A stretch of 64,000 nt of DNA from an uncultured Coriobacteriaceae bacterium. GTDB lineage: Bacteria; Actinomycetota; Coriobacteriia; Coriobacteriales; Atopobiaceae. Within the stretch, counting starts at the first letter, position 1. The number at the start of each line of letters is the position of its first letter. The translations under genes were made by a program, and so were the position numbers. Below are positions 14,493-22,811 of the stretch, one piece after another. The notes beneath the pieces were generated by a model. It did no database searches. It saw only the letters and a program-made list of their open reading frames with translations, and was not told where the DNA came from. The DNA lies in the NCBI GenBank assembly GCA_902778135.1, contig CACYWP010000017.1, forward strand, positions 1-64,000, read 5' to 3'.

Positions 14493-16038
14493 CAAGAAAG
14501 CTGCGGCGGCGGCAAAGCATACGCGCATCAGAAACTGGTTCCAGGCCGCATGGTTCGCCATCACCAATGGCTACGTGCGCGGCTACACCAGCGGCAAGAT
14601 TTTCACCGGACCCACCAAGGTGCTCTGCGTGCCAGGCCTCAACTGCTATTCCTGCCCGGGCGCCTTGGCATCGTGTCCCATCGGCTCGCTGCAAGCGGTG
14701 CTCAACAGCGCGGGCTTCAAGATTTCGCTCTATGTGTTTGGCTTCCTCAGCATGTTTGGCGTGCTGTTTGGCCGGTTGGTCTGCGCCTGGATGTGTCCTT
14801 TCGGCCTCTTCCAGGATCTGCTTTACAAGATCAAGGTCGGGCCCAAGAAGAAGAACCTCCCCGGTCACAAGTACCTGCGCTGGCTGCGCTTCGTGGTGCT
14901 CGCCGTCATGGTCATCGCACTTCCGTTGCTGGTCGTGAGCGGCGGCGGGTCTGGTCAGCCATGGTTCTGCGAGTGGATCTGCCCGAGCGGCACGCTCCTT
15001 GGCGGTATCCCCCTCGTGGCACTCAACGAGGAGTTCCGCGCCATCATCGGCTTCCGCTTTGCCTGGAAGATGGCCATCCTCGTACTGTGCACGTTGGGCG
15101 CCATCGTGTACTACCGCCCCTTCTGCAAGTACCTCTGCCCGCTGGGTGCCATCTATGGCCTGTTCAACCCGGTCTCCACCTACCGGCTTGAGATTGACAC
15201 CGCCAAGTGCACAAAGTGCAGGGCCTGCCAGCGCGCCTGCGGCATGGACATCGCCACGTTCCAGACCCCCAACAGCATGGACTGCATCCGCTGCGGAGAC
15301 TGCATGGCCGCCTGCCCGACAGGCGCCATCAGCTCCACATGGGGCAAGTTGGGACAGAGCGTCAAGTCGCGCTGCTTCGTGGATGACGAGGACGTCACCG
15401 CAGCCGCCGCGTCCACTGGCACCGTAGGGCCGGCCACGATTCGTCTCATTGGCATCCTGATGCTCGTGGGCGGCATCGTGGGAGTCGCCACGGGCTGCAG
15501 ATTTGGTCTGTATGGTGACTTCCTCCATCGCTGGACAATTGCAAAGCTTGAGCACGTTGGAATAGGAACGCTCGGTCTTGGTTTCATGAAGCTTCTCGCG
15601 GCGGCCGTTGTCGCCCTGACGGGCCTCTTCTTGATTCGCAACGCCAGAGATGCAAAAAAGGCAGGATCCGCCAAGGAGAAGACGCGCATTGCCCTGTGTC
15701 TCTACGTACTTGGCATTATTTGCCTCATCGCCGGCATACTCTTCGATCTAAACCTGCCCGAGATACTGTCAACCGGCACCACAGACCCCGAATCGGTTTC
15801 TGATCGACTGGGACAACTCGCACTGCTCAACGACCAGTTCTTCTATAACAACTACTGCCTGCTCTGCCTGCCCACCATAACGCTGCTGGCCTCCAAACTA
15901 CAGAAGTGCATAGACACCGGCAAGTCACAGGCCTCGCTCAGAGTCTTGCTCGTGCTGTCGACCGTTCTCACGCTGGTGACCTCGGTATGGGGGTCGGTGA
16001 CCCTTTTCGCGTTCCTCGCTTCAGCATTTATGGGCTGA
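14485..16038 (+). CDS. membrane-bound 4Fe-4S polyferredoxin (NapH/YccM/NosR-C type)
   Basis: The 517-residue membrane protein has several helices and cytoplasmic cysteine clusters. It carries the paired C-x3-CP signatures of the NapH/NosR family ('CAWMCPFG', 'CEWICPSG', 'CKYLCPLGA') and two classical 4Fe-4S motifs, 'CTKCRACQRACG' and 'CIRCGDCMAACP', at about residues 235-275. An extra N-terminal Cys group is 'CYSCPGALASCP'. The C-terminal third adds more helices and a 'YNNYCLLCLP' motif that echoes the CXXC peptide next door. The start is TTG at 14485 inside the preceding gene. It likely moves electrons across or along the membrane, perhaps to the TlpA-like protein. Confidence 0.88.
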   Translation: MANKKAAAAAKHTRIRNWFQAAWFAITNGYVRGYTSGKIFTGPTKVLCVPGLNCYSCPGALASCPIGSLQAVLNSAGFKISLYVFGFLSMFGVLFGRLVCAWMCPFGLFQDLLYKIKVGPKKKNLPGHKYLRWLRFVVLAVMVIALPLLVVSGGGSGQPWFCEWICPSGTLLGGIPLVALNEEFRAIIGFRFAWKMAILVLCTLGAIVYYRPFCKYLCPLGAIYGLFNPVSTYRLEIDTAKCTKCRACQRACGMDIATFQTPNSMDCIRCGDCMAACPTGAISSTWGKLGQSVKSRCFVDDEDVTAAAASTGTVGPATIRLIGILMLVGGIVGVATGCRFGLYGDFLHRWTIAKLEHVGIGTLGLGFMKLLAAAVVALTGLFLIRNARDAKKAGSAKEKTRIALCLYVLGIICLIAGILFDLNLPEILSTGTTDPESVSDRLGQLALLNDQFFYNNYCLLCLPTITLLASKLQKCIDTGKSQASLRVLLVLSTVLTLVTSVWGSVTLFAFLASAFMG

Positions 16039-16074
16039 CGGGACGCGCTGCATCGGGTAACGCGTGGCGGCCTA

Positions 16075-16116
16075 AAGCGACGAGGGTGATTCTTTGCAGA
16101 ATCACCCTCGTCGCTT
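16075..16116. terminator. bidirectional terminator between convergent genes
   Basis: A perfect 18-bp stem (beginning aagcgacgaggg and ending ccctcgtcgctt) with loop tttgca sits between the polyferredoxin and the convergent PrsW-like gene. It ends in a CTT/TCT stretch on the plus strand and TTTAGG on the minus strand. Confidence 0.85.
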
Positions 16117-16130
16117 CTATTTGGGGAAGA

Positions 16131-16907
16131 CTACTGCGAAATCTCCATCGCGCAGAGCTCCTTGGTCCTCTTCTTGTATTGGACGAGCAGCCAAAACTGA
16201 AGTGTCACCGACGCAACGATGACTATCAGAGCAATGGCCGCGCCAACATTCCTCAAGAGGTCGTTTTCCGTATCGAGCCCTGTCTGCAACATTCTGTTGA
16301 ACGTAGTCGACGCATCAAAAACGGTGTGCCACAGCAATGGCACAACAAAAGCGAGGATGGCATGCAGCGTGGCGCCACTACGCCCCTTTTGCTTTTCATA
16401 CATGGCAAGACCAAGGAAAATCGCCATGATCAGGTTGAACACCATGTGCATCGCAAAGAAGGGCATGCGCACCAAGGCGGTTATGGGGCTTTGACCGCCG
16501 TACGCCATCTGCTCGAGGAAGGTAAAACCGGTGCCAACTCCCGAGCCAAGCAGCCCGTACTCGTAGATATTCTTGGGCTTGACGAGCTTCACGGACAGAA
16601 GGATAAACAAGAACTTGATGAGCTCCTCGGGAAAACTCGCGCTCAGGAATGCGGCAACGAGAGACTTGAGCGTGTAGGTGGGAACCACGTCTTTCAGCGA
16701 CTGGCCCTGACCACCGTTGACCTGCATAAGGATGAACCCTAATACAATCAACAGAGCCGTGGAGAGAATAGGAGCGAGGAGACCGAGAGCCATGGGAATC
16801 GCCACCTTTTTTCCCATCGGTTTTGGTACCTCACGCCTGCACATCCGAGCATAGAGGATGATGCAGAGTACTCCATCGAGTATGCCCAAAATCAGTCCCA
16901 TAACCAA
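16131..16907 (-). CDS. PrsW-family intramembrane protease-like protein
   Basis: This 258-residue polytopic protein has about seven hydrophobic segments. The conserved PrsW motifs are present in order: 'FPEELIKFLFI' (EExxK), 'GFTFLEQMAYG', 'FFAMHMVFNLIMA' (His) and 'PLLWHTVFDAS' (HxxxD). PrsW proteins are intramembrane proteases that can cleave anti-sigma factors. No sigma/anti-sigma pair is nearby, so the target is unknown. The start is at 16907 and no strong ribosome binding site is obvious. The C-terminus is a short Lys/Arg-rich tail. It converges on the polyferredoxin gene across a shared terminator. Confidence 0.8.
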   Translation of the reverse strand: MVMGLILGILDGVLCIILYARMCRREVPKPMGKKVAIPMALGLLAPILSTALLIVLGFILMQVNGGQGQSLKDVVPTYTLKSLVAAFLSASFPEELIKFLFILLSVKLVKPKNIYEYGLLGSGVGTGFTFLEQMAYGGQSPITALVRMPFFAMHMVFNLIMAIFLGLAMYEKQKGRSGATLHAILAFVVPLLWHTVFDASTTFNRMLQTGLDTENDLLRNVGAAIALIVIVASVTLQFWLLVQYKKRTKELCAMEISQ

Positions 16908-16954
16908 CCTGCCTGTTCTCGCGGGATGTAGACATATTATAACTTCCTACGCCC

Positions 16955-17698
16955 TCAGCCACGCAGGCGATAGGTCTTGTCGCCAATCCTCACCTCGTAG
17001 ATCATCTCCCGAGGGGGCAAGACGACACGAATCCACTTGCCTTCCTCCTCGTCCCACACGTAGTCGTCGCCCAATCGCTCGAAACCGCCGCCCTTGACGC
17101 GCCCCCAACGAAGGTGGCGCACCTGCAGGTTGCAGTCCCCCTTGTAGACGCATGACTCCATGGGATTGAGGAGTGCCACGGGGTTGCCCTGGATCGCGCG
17201 GAGCTCGGGCTCGGGGCGCCCGGCGCCATCTGCCGTCGCAAGCGCGCTGGCGCAGGACTCGCAAAACTTCGTCCATCCGCTCATAACGCGAAACTCGAGC
17301 ACCTTGCCGTCGTACGAGCATGCGATGCTATGGCCCCCAAAGTAGTCATCTGTACGGTGGGCGCATTGGCCGCTGAAGTCGCCGATGTTGTCATCGTTGG
17401 CGAGAAGGATGCTGAGCTGCTGGAAGAGGTTTTCACCCTTCTTTATCTTTTCGCTGTCGGTACCGTATTCATATATGGACACTTCACACGTGCCGGGCAC
17501 GAGTACGTAACAACCCTCGCGCTCCACGTATGGAGCCCACTCGGATTCGAGCGGCCTACCCCACACCTTTTGACGAGACGCGTAGTACTCCATGTCTTTT
17601 GGCAGACGGCGAGCAGCCCGACGAGCCTCGTCCTCAGTCTGGAACTTGAAGTAGAACCCGCCAAAGAACATCGCACGCCCCTTCCCCGCGAATCTCAT
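16955..17698 (-). CDS. hypothetical Cys-containing cytoplasmic protein
   Basis: The 247-residue protein has no signal peptide or membrane segment. It is rich in aromatic and charged residues and has a cysteine pair 'KFCESCASAL' plus 'SCVYKGDC', which could bind metal. It starts at ATG 17698, overlapping the upstream stop by four bases (ATGA). An internal ATG at 17671 has a better ribosome binding site (GGGAAGGGG), so the true N-terminus may be nine residues shorter ('MFFGGFYFKFQTEDEARRA'). I do not recognise a family. It forms a two-gene unit with the upstream hypothetical gene. Confidence 0.65.
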   Translation of the reverse strand: MRFAGKGRAMFFGGFYFKFQTEDEARRAARRLPKDMEYYASRQKVWGRPLESEWAPYVEREGCYVLVPGTCEVSIYEYGTDSEKIKKGENLFQQLSILLANDDNIGDFSGQCAHRTDDYFGGHSIACSYDGKVLEFRVMSGWTKFCESCASALATADGAGRPEPELRAIQGNPVALLNPMESCVYKGDCNLQVRHLRWGRVKGGGFERLGDDYVWDEEEGKWIRVVLPPREMIYEVRIGDKTYRLRG

Positions 17699-18261
17699 AC
17701 GTCCACGAACCCGTAGAATGGCGGCCCAAAATAGCGCGCAAGCTCGTCGATTCCATCAACGATGACAAGATCGAGCAGAATCCTGCTCCCCTCTCCGTTC
17801 TCGCTGAGTCCCATGTCGCGCACGACCGCGGGGGCATATTCTCCGTCGCCCGCCTCCAGGGGAACCAGCAGGACCAGTCGGCCAGTATTGCTCGCCCAGT
17901 GCGAGAGCTTGTGGATGACGGCATCATAGAGCTCGTGCGCGGACAACAAGATCCTGCCGGGCGGCACCTCAACGGCAGTGCGCAAGGGAGGATTGGGGCG
18001 CTGATCTCCTTCCGCCGCCTCCAGAAGAAGGACGGCACAGCGCGGCCAAGGATGCTCGCGTATGGGAATCACCCGCATCCAGGCGTCCGTTCGAGGCTTC
18101 GAGACCGTGCCCGGCCGCAAGTCCCACCTCACGTCCAGCTCCACGACCTCGTCCCGAAAGCTCTTGCCTCGCAGGTTTTCGCACGCAGCTGCCAGCACGC
18201 CTCGCAGCATGTACATAAAACCCGCATCGTCAAACACGCGCTTGCTCATGCTGTCCTTCAT
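17695..18261 (-). CDS. hypothetical protein, first gene of a two-gene unit
   Basis: This 188-residue soluble protein starts at ATG 18261 after a GAGGGGG site; an alternative start is five codons upstream. It has an N-terminal helical part ('GFMYMLRGVLAAACENLRG') and a beta-rich C-terminal part with 'RLVLLVPLEAGDGEYA' and 'ILLDLVIVDGIDELARYFG'. No motif points to a function. Its stop overlaps the start of the next gene by four bases, so the two are translationally coupled and probably work together. Confidence 0.6.
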   Translation of the reverse strand: MKDSMSKRVFDDAGFMYMLRGVLAAACENLRGKSFRDEVVELDVRWDLRPGTVSKPRTDAWMRVIPIREHPWPRCAVLLLEAAEGDQRPNPPLRTAVEVPPGRILLSAHELYDAVIHKLSHWASNTGRLVLLVPLEAGDGEYAPAVVRDMGLSENGEGSRILLDLVIVDGIDELARYFGPPFYGFVDV

Positions 18262-18370
18262 CGTGACCCCCCTCACCCGATACCTGCACCATACTACAGG
18301 TCAACCTAGCAGGGAATCGAGCCCATAGGCCCCGCGCCACGTCACAGGCGAGCGTACAAGAGCGGGGCAC

Positions 18371-18655
18371 GTGGAGCAGCGCACGGAGGAGGCCTTCTAC
18401 CATCAGGTGTTCGACGCGTTCTGTGCCGGAGACGACGCCGAGTTCGTACCGAGCAGCTGCTATACGTTCAGCCGCGAGAAGGGGCAGACGATTGACGAGT
18501 ACGTGGTGAACTACGAGGAGCTGACGCTTACGCCAAAGGGGCGCTACCTCATGGTGGCGATGATGCGCCAGTTCTTCATCGGCGTCAACGGCCTGCGCGA
18601 CCAGGCGCGCGCCTCCCTGCCGGGCGACGAGCACGCGCTCATCTTTGGAAGGTAG
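18371..18655 (+). pseudogene. C-terminal fragment, perhaps of a HemN/HemW-like radical-SAM protein
   Basis: A 94-codon frame starts at GTG 18371 with no ribosome binding site. It ends 'LTPKGRYLMVAMMRQFFIGV' then 'NGLRDQARASLPGDEHALIF'. The 'LTxxGRYLxVxMMRxFFIGV' pattern resembles the C-terminus of coproporphyrinogen-III-oxidase-like radical-SAM proteins, but the Cys-containing core is absent. Upstream DNA (18262-18370) is non-coding, so this appears to be a truncated remnant. It overlaps the start of the menA-like fragment as an intact operon partner would. Confidence 0.4.
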
Positions 18656-18659
18656 AACG

Positions 18660-19235
18660 ATGGAACGACATTCACTGCGGCCGAAGGACGTCCTCGACCT
18701 TGCCGCCCCGAGCACCTGGGCGGCGTCTGTCATGCCCTGTGTCCTGGCAGTCGGTCTGAGCTACAGGCAACAGGGCTTCCTGCGCCCGCTCGAGGCGCTC
18801 TGCCTCTTCATGGGCGCCATCCTCATGCAGTCGGCCGTCAACGCCCTCAACGACTACGCCGACTTCGTGAAGGGGACCGACACGCTGGAGAACTCCCCCG
18901 ATGCCTCCGACGCCGCCATCGTCTATGGCCTCGACCCAAAGGTGGCGCGCAACCGTGGCATCGCCTTTCTGGCGCTTGCCCTGGTGGGCCCGGGGCTTGG
19001 CGCGGCATACCTGGCGGGACCGGTGCCGCTGCTCATCGGCTTGGTCGGCGCGGTCGTGGTCGTCTTCTACTCACACGGAAAGACGCCCATCTCGTATCTG
19101 CCACTCGGCGAGCTTGTGAGCGGCTTCGTCATGGGAGGGCTCATAACCCTGGCGGGCGTGTACCTGCAGACGCACAGGCTGTCGCTGTTCGTGCTGGTGC
19201 AAGCGCTGCCCCTCATGACCTGCGCTACTGGGTGA
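18660..19235 (+). pseudogene. 3'-truncated UbiA/MenA-like prenyltransferase
   Basis: The 191 codons encode the first two-thirds of a UbiA-superfamily membrane protein. 'LDLAAPSTWAASVMPCVLAV' is the N-terminus. 'NALNDYADFVKGTDTLENS' is the Asp-rich prenyl-diphosphate site of MenA-type 1,4-dihydroxy-2-naphthoate prenyltransferases. 'FYSHGKTPISYLPLGELVSG' is the second conserved loop. Family members have about 290 residues and a second Asp-rich region, which is missing. At about 19217 the sequence switches into a glgX-like gene. With the second active-site motif gone, activity is unlikely. Confidence 0.8.
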
Positions 19236-19783
19236 GCGTGTACCACATCGACGGCTTCCGATTCGACCTCGCCTCCATCCTGTCGCGCGACTCCCAGGGC
19301 GGCAACAACAACGCCTATTGCCAGGACAACCTCACCTCCTGGCTCGATTGGTCGAACCTGGACAGGCATGCGTCGATGTTCGAGTTCTTCAGGACGCTCA
19401 TCGCATTCAGGAAAGACCATCCCGTGCTACGGAGGAAGGAGTTCTTCACGGGCATCAACTCCAGCGGGTATCCCGAGCTTTCCTTCCATGGCGAACAGCC
19501 ATGGTCGCTCGACGAGGCATCTCCGTTCCACACGTTTGGATTCATGTATGCCGAAACCAAACGGGACCATGACGCCAGCGAGGACTGCTTTATCTATTGC
19601 GCCGTCAACACCTACTGGGAGGCCAGGAGCTTCGAGCTGCCCATCATCCCCGAGGGGATGCGTTGGCACAAGATCGCGTATACGGCGGAGGATGCCTACG
19701 CGGAGAGGCAGATCGACTTTGGCCCGGTCACCCTGACGTCACGCAGCCTCCTTCTGTTGGTGGGGAGACGGGCGACGTGCTGA
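19217..19783 (+). pseudogene. glgX/isoamylase-like gene with 5' loss and internal deletion
   Basis: The frame begins mid-domain with 'LRYWVSVYHIDGFRFDLASI', the GH13 strand carrying the catalytic Asp. A few residues later it jumps to 'GGNNNAYCQDNLTSWLDWS', which in GlgX-type debranching enzymes lies a few hundred residues downstream. It then continues normally to the C-terminus ('LTSRSLLLLVGRRATC'). The acid/base Glu and the third catalytic residue are deleted. The junction lies near 'tcccagggcggcaac' (about 19296-19310), where the deleted end probably shared a short G-rich sequence. The last 80 bases are duplicated at 13383-13466. Confidence 0.8.
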
Positions 19784-19811
19784 CGCGCACCGCATGAGGC
19801 GTTTGGCGCTC

Positions 19812-20564
19812 CTACGCCACCATCCAACGCAGGATGGCATCGAGGTCGCGCGCGGGCACGCCGCATGCCTCGAGGTAGCCACGCACCGAGCCGTGGCGCT
19901 TCGTCAACGCATCCCGCACGGTCCAGATGGACTCCATCAGTTCGAAGAGCGCCTCGTCCGCCTCGTTTGTCGCGCCCTCCCTGACCAGGCGCTCCACCGT
20001 GTCGGCATTGGCGAAGGAGTAGCCGAAGTCGAGCATCATGCTCTCCCGGGGCGCCTCGGCGAGCCCCATGAGAAGCATTGCGATCGCGCCGGTGCGGTCC
20101 ATGCCGCCCGTGCAGTGGAAGAGGACGCAGCCATCCGCCCGCGCGGCACGCGCCACGTGGCGGAAGACCGCACGCACGCCACGCAGGTTGCGAAGCAGCA
20201 CGAGATAGCCCCCGGCAAAGGGCCCGTACTCGTCGTACTCCGGAGCGCCCTTCGCGTAGCCCTCCATCTGCTCTGCGATGGGTACGTTGCGCCAGCTCAC
20301 GCCCCACACGCGAGCGAGCGGGTCGGTCTTTCGGGGACGCGAGACGGGACTGCGCAGGTCGATCGCATGGGTGAGCCCGTAGGCACGCAGCGCCGCGATC
20401 GCATCGGGATCGAGCGCGCCCGTGTCTCCCGACCGGAGCAGCCTCTTCCAGCGAAGCCGTCCCCCTCGCACGGCATAGCCGCCCATCTCGCGCAGGTTGT
20501 TGGCCCCGTGGATGCCCAGCAGGCGGGTGGGTTCAGGTGCTGTGACGGCGCCGCCCCGTGTCAT
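19812..20564 (-). CDS. tyrosine-protein phosphatase (PF13350-like)
   Basis: The 250 residues match bacterial phosphatases of the Y_phosphatase3/PtpB type. The N-terminal motif 'ANNLREMGGY' is conserved and 'SGDTGALDPDAIAALRAYGL' follows. 'AIDLRSPVSRPRKTDPLA' carries the substrate-loop Arg. The catalytic P-loop is 'LFHCTGGMDRTGAIAML' (HCxxGxxRTG) with its nucleophilic Cys intact. Targets may be phosphotyrosine proteins or phospholipids. It stands alone on the minus strand, converging on the glgX relic. ATG 20564 has a weak GGGAT site. Confidence 0.9.
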   Translation of the reverse strand: MTRGGAVTAPEPTRLLGIHGANNLREMGGYAVRGGRLRWKRLLRSGDTGALDPDAIAALRAYGLTHAIDLRSPVSRPRKTDPLARVWGVSWRNVPIAEQMEGYAKGAPEYDEYGPFAGGYLVLLRNLRGVRAVFRHVARAARADGCVLFHCTGGMDRTGAIAMLLMGLAEAPRESMMLDFGYSFANADTVERLVREGATNEADEALFELMESIWTVRDALTKRHGSVRGYLEACGVPARDLDAILRWMVA

Positions 20565-20667
20565 CTCGTATCCCTACCGCCTCTCGATCCTTGCCGGTGC
20601 ATGCGGTGACGCCCCGCGCAACGCATCCCACCGGAGACGGCATCCCCGGCAGGGCAACGTCCGGCCC

Positions 20668-21624
20668 CTACAGGCAGGAGCGGATGGACGAGGCGATGCC
20701 CTCCGACGTCAGGCCCGCGCGCTCCAACAGCCGCATGGGCAGGTCCGCTTCGAGGTACTCGTCGGGCATACCCAGTCGCAGCACGCGCGGGGCATGCGCC
20801 TGCCCGGCCAGATGCTCCGCGACCGCCGATCCAAAGCCGCCCTGGACGCTGTGGTCCTCGACGGTCGCCACCAGCTCGCAGCCCGCCAGCCCATCCAGCG
20901 CCGCGGTGTCCAGGGGCTTGACAGTCGCGAACTCCAGCACGCACGACTCGATGCCCTCGTGCGCCAGCAGCGTCGCAGCGCGCAGCGCCTCCCCTGTCAG
21001 GGGTCCCGTGGCCAGCAGTGCGACGCGGGCCCCGGGCGCCTCGCGCAGCACCTCCGCCTTGCCGATGGGCGTGCTTGCGCCGTGCGCATGGATGCACATG
21101 CCACTCTCGTACTGGCTGATGCGCACGTAGGCGGGACGCGGCGATGCGGCCAGCTCCTCCAGCACGGCCGCCAGCTCGACGTTGTCCGCAGGGCACACCA
21201 CGGTCACGCCCGGGATCGTGCGCATGCAGGCGATGTCCTCCAGCGCCATGTGGCTGGCACCCAGCGTCCCTGCCTCGCATCCCGCGGACAGCCCGACCAG
21301 TGTGACCGGCGAGTTCATCATCCCCAGCATCACGCGCACCTGGTCCAGCACGCGCGAGGTGATGAAGGTCGCGTACGAGGGCGCCACGACGTGGAACCCC
21401 TCGTTGGCCAGCGCCGAGGCGACCTCGACCTGGCTCTGCTCCGCGATGCCGCACTGCACGAAGGCCTCCGGCAGCGTCTGGCGCATGCGTTCCAGGTTGA
21501 GGCGACGCCCGTAGTCGGACACGACCACCGAGAGCAGGGGGTCCCGCTCGGCAACGGATGCCATCGTCTCGCCGAAGACCTCCTTGGCATCCAGCCCGCA
21601 CAGGCGCAGCTCGCTACCGGGCAT
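20668..21624 (-). CDS. transketolase C-terminal subunit
   Basis: The 318-residue protein holds the pyrimidine-binding and C-terminal domains of a split transketolase. 'VVVSDYGRRLNLERMRQTLP' and 'VQCGIAEQSQVEVASALANE' contain the conserved Glu that activates thiamin diphosphate. The C-terminal Rossmann-like part has 'LATGPLTGEALRAATLL' and 'VEDHSVQGGFGSAVAEHL'. ATG 21624 overlaps the stop of the N-terminal subunit gene by 11 bases, so the subunits are co-translated. Together they would shift two-carbon units between ketoses and aldoses. Split forms also occur for related sugar-phosphate enzymes, so exact substrates are open. Confidence 0.92.
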   Translation of the reverse strand: MPGSELRLCGLDAKEVFGETMASVAERDPLLSVVVSDYGRRLNLERMRQTLPEAFVQCGIAEQSQVEVASALANEGFHVVAPSYATFITSRVLDQVRVMLGMMNSPVTLVGLSAGCEAGTLGASHMALEDIACMRTIPGVTVVCPADNVELAAVLEELAASPRPAYVRISQYESGMCIHAHGASTPIGKAEVLREAPGARVALLATGPLTGEALRAATLLAHEGIESCVLEFATVKPLDTAALDGLAGCELVATVEDHSVQGGFGSAVAEHLAGQAHAPRVLRLGMPDEYLEADLPMRLLERAGLTSEGIASSIRSCL

Positions 21625-22516
21625 CGGCGCGCACCTCCCTCTCGGCCGCATCCAGCTCGTCCATCGCGCGACGGTAGCCGTCGTCGTCCAGGCAGCGGTC
21701 GTGCCACTTCACGTCGTTCTCGGCAAAGGAGAGGCCCTTGCCCTTGACGGTATGGGCGATGATCGCCAGCGGACGGCGGGCACGCTGGCCCAGCACCTCG
21801 CGCAGCGCCATCACGTCATGACCGTCCACCAGCCGCACGTCGAAGCCGAACGCCGCGAACTTGCCCGAGAGCGGGCCGCTGTCCAGCACCTGCGAGGTCG
21901 GCCCGTCCAGTTGCAGGCCGTTGGCATCCACCACCACGGTCAGTCCGTCGAGGCTGTTGTGGCCCGCAAACGAGGCGGCCTCCCAGACCGAGCCCTCGTC
22001 GCACTCGCCATCACCCATCACGCAGAACACGCGCGCATCCGACCCGCGCCGTCGTGCCGCCAGCGCCAAGCCGCTCGCATAGCCCAAGCCCATGCCCAGG
22101 CTGCCGCCGGACAGCTCGATGCCCCGCGCGACGTCACGCTTGGGCTGCTTCCCGATGACGGCGCCAGGGCCGAACATGCCCCGCTCCAGGTCTGCCTGGT
22201 CGAGCATCCCCGCCTGGGCCAGGGCCGGCCACAGGGCAAGCGACGCGTGGCCCTTGGACAGCACCAGACGGTCACGATCCCCCCATTCGCCATCCCCGAC
22301 GCCCGTCCGCATGACGTCGTTCAGCAGCACCGCCATGATCTCCGCGCACGAGAGGCTGCCTCCCAGATGGAAGGGGGTGTCGGGATAACGGTGCGCAAAG
22401 CCCACGATCGCCCGGCGTATGGAGACCGCCTGCAGGGCCAGCGCCAGCCGTCGGTCGCGCTGTGCGTCCCGCGCCGTCACCTCGTCCCGCTCAATATCCC
22501 TATAGCACGATGCCAA
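21614..22516 (-). CDS. transketolase N-terminal subunit
   Basis: The 300-residue protein is the thiamin diphosphate/Mg-binding half. Visible motifs are 'FHLGGSLSCAEIMAVL', 'RDRLVLSKGHASLALW' with the conserved His, 'LSGGSLGMGLGYASGLAL', and the cofactor signature 'VMGDGECDEGSVWEAASFAG' followed by 'VVVDANGLQLDGPT'. The usual NN of the signature appears as ANG, a common variant. The ribosome binding site before ATG 22516 is weak; an in-frame GTG at 22507 is another option. It is the first gene of the pair. Confidence 0.92.
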   Translation of the reverse strand: MASCYRDIERDEVTARDAQRDRRLALALQAVSIRRAIVGFAHRYPDTPFHLGGSLSCAEIMAVLLNDVMRTGVGDGEWGDRDRLVLSKGHASLALWPALAQAGMLDQADLERGMFGPGAVIGKQPKRDVARGIELSGGSLGMGLGYASGLALAARRRGSDARVFCVMGDGECDEGSVWEAASFAGHNSLDGLTVVVDANGLQLDGPTSQVLDSGPLSGKFAAFGFDVRLVDGHDVMALREVLGQRARRPLAIIAHTVKGKGLSFAENDVKWHDRCLDDDGYRRAMDELDAAEREVRADAR

Positions 22517-22694
22517 AGCTCTCTGGCCCTCCCCCTATAGGCGTCCCCTTGCGCGAACGCGCACGAACGCCGAGTATTTGCATGTCGATGAATGCATGGC
22601 TTGTGCCACCCGGCATATGGCGCACGCGCAGGCGCCTTCTGGGCCATAGCCTGACGCACGGGCGGCCCGGACTCATGCCGGGCCGCGAATATGC

Positions 22695-22779
22695 TGGTAG
22701 GGGCGGCGGGGTTCGAACCCGCAAGCCAAAAGGCGGAGGATTTTAAGTCCCCTGCGTCTGCCAGTTCCGCCACGCCCCC
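22695..22779 (-). tRNA. tRNA-Leu(UAA)
   Basis: The minus strand folds as a class II tRNA. The acceptor is GGGGGCG with CGCCCCT, the D-arm contains GGCAGACGC, the anticodon loop is CTTAAAA with anticodon TAA, a long variable arm (CCGCCTTTTGGCTTGCGG) is present, and the T-arm is GGGTTCGAACCCC. The 3' CCA is encoded. It lies between the split transketolase and ppx genes. Confidence 0.95.
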
Positions 22780-22811
22780 AAAAAGCGCGACGATGCCGCG
22801 TAGGTACAAGA

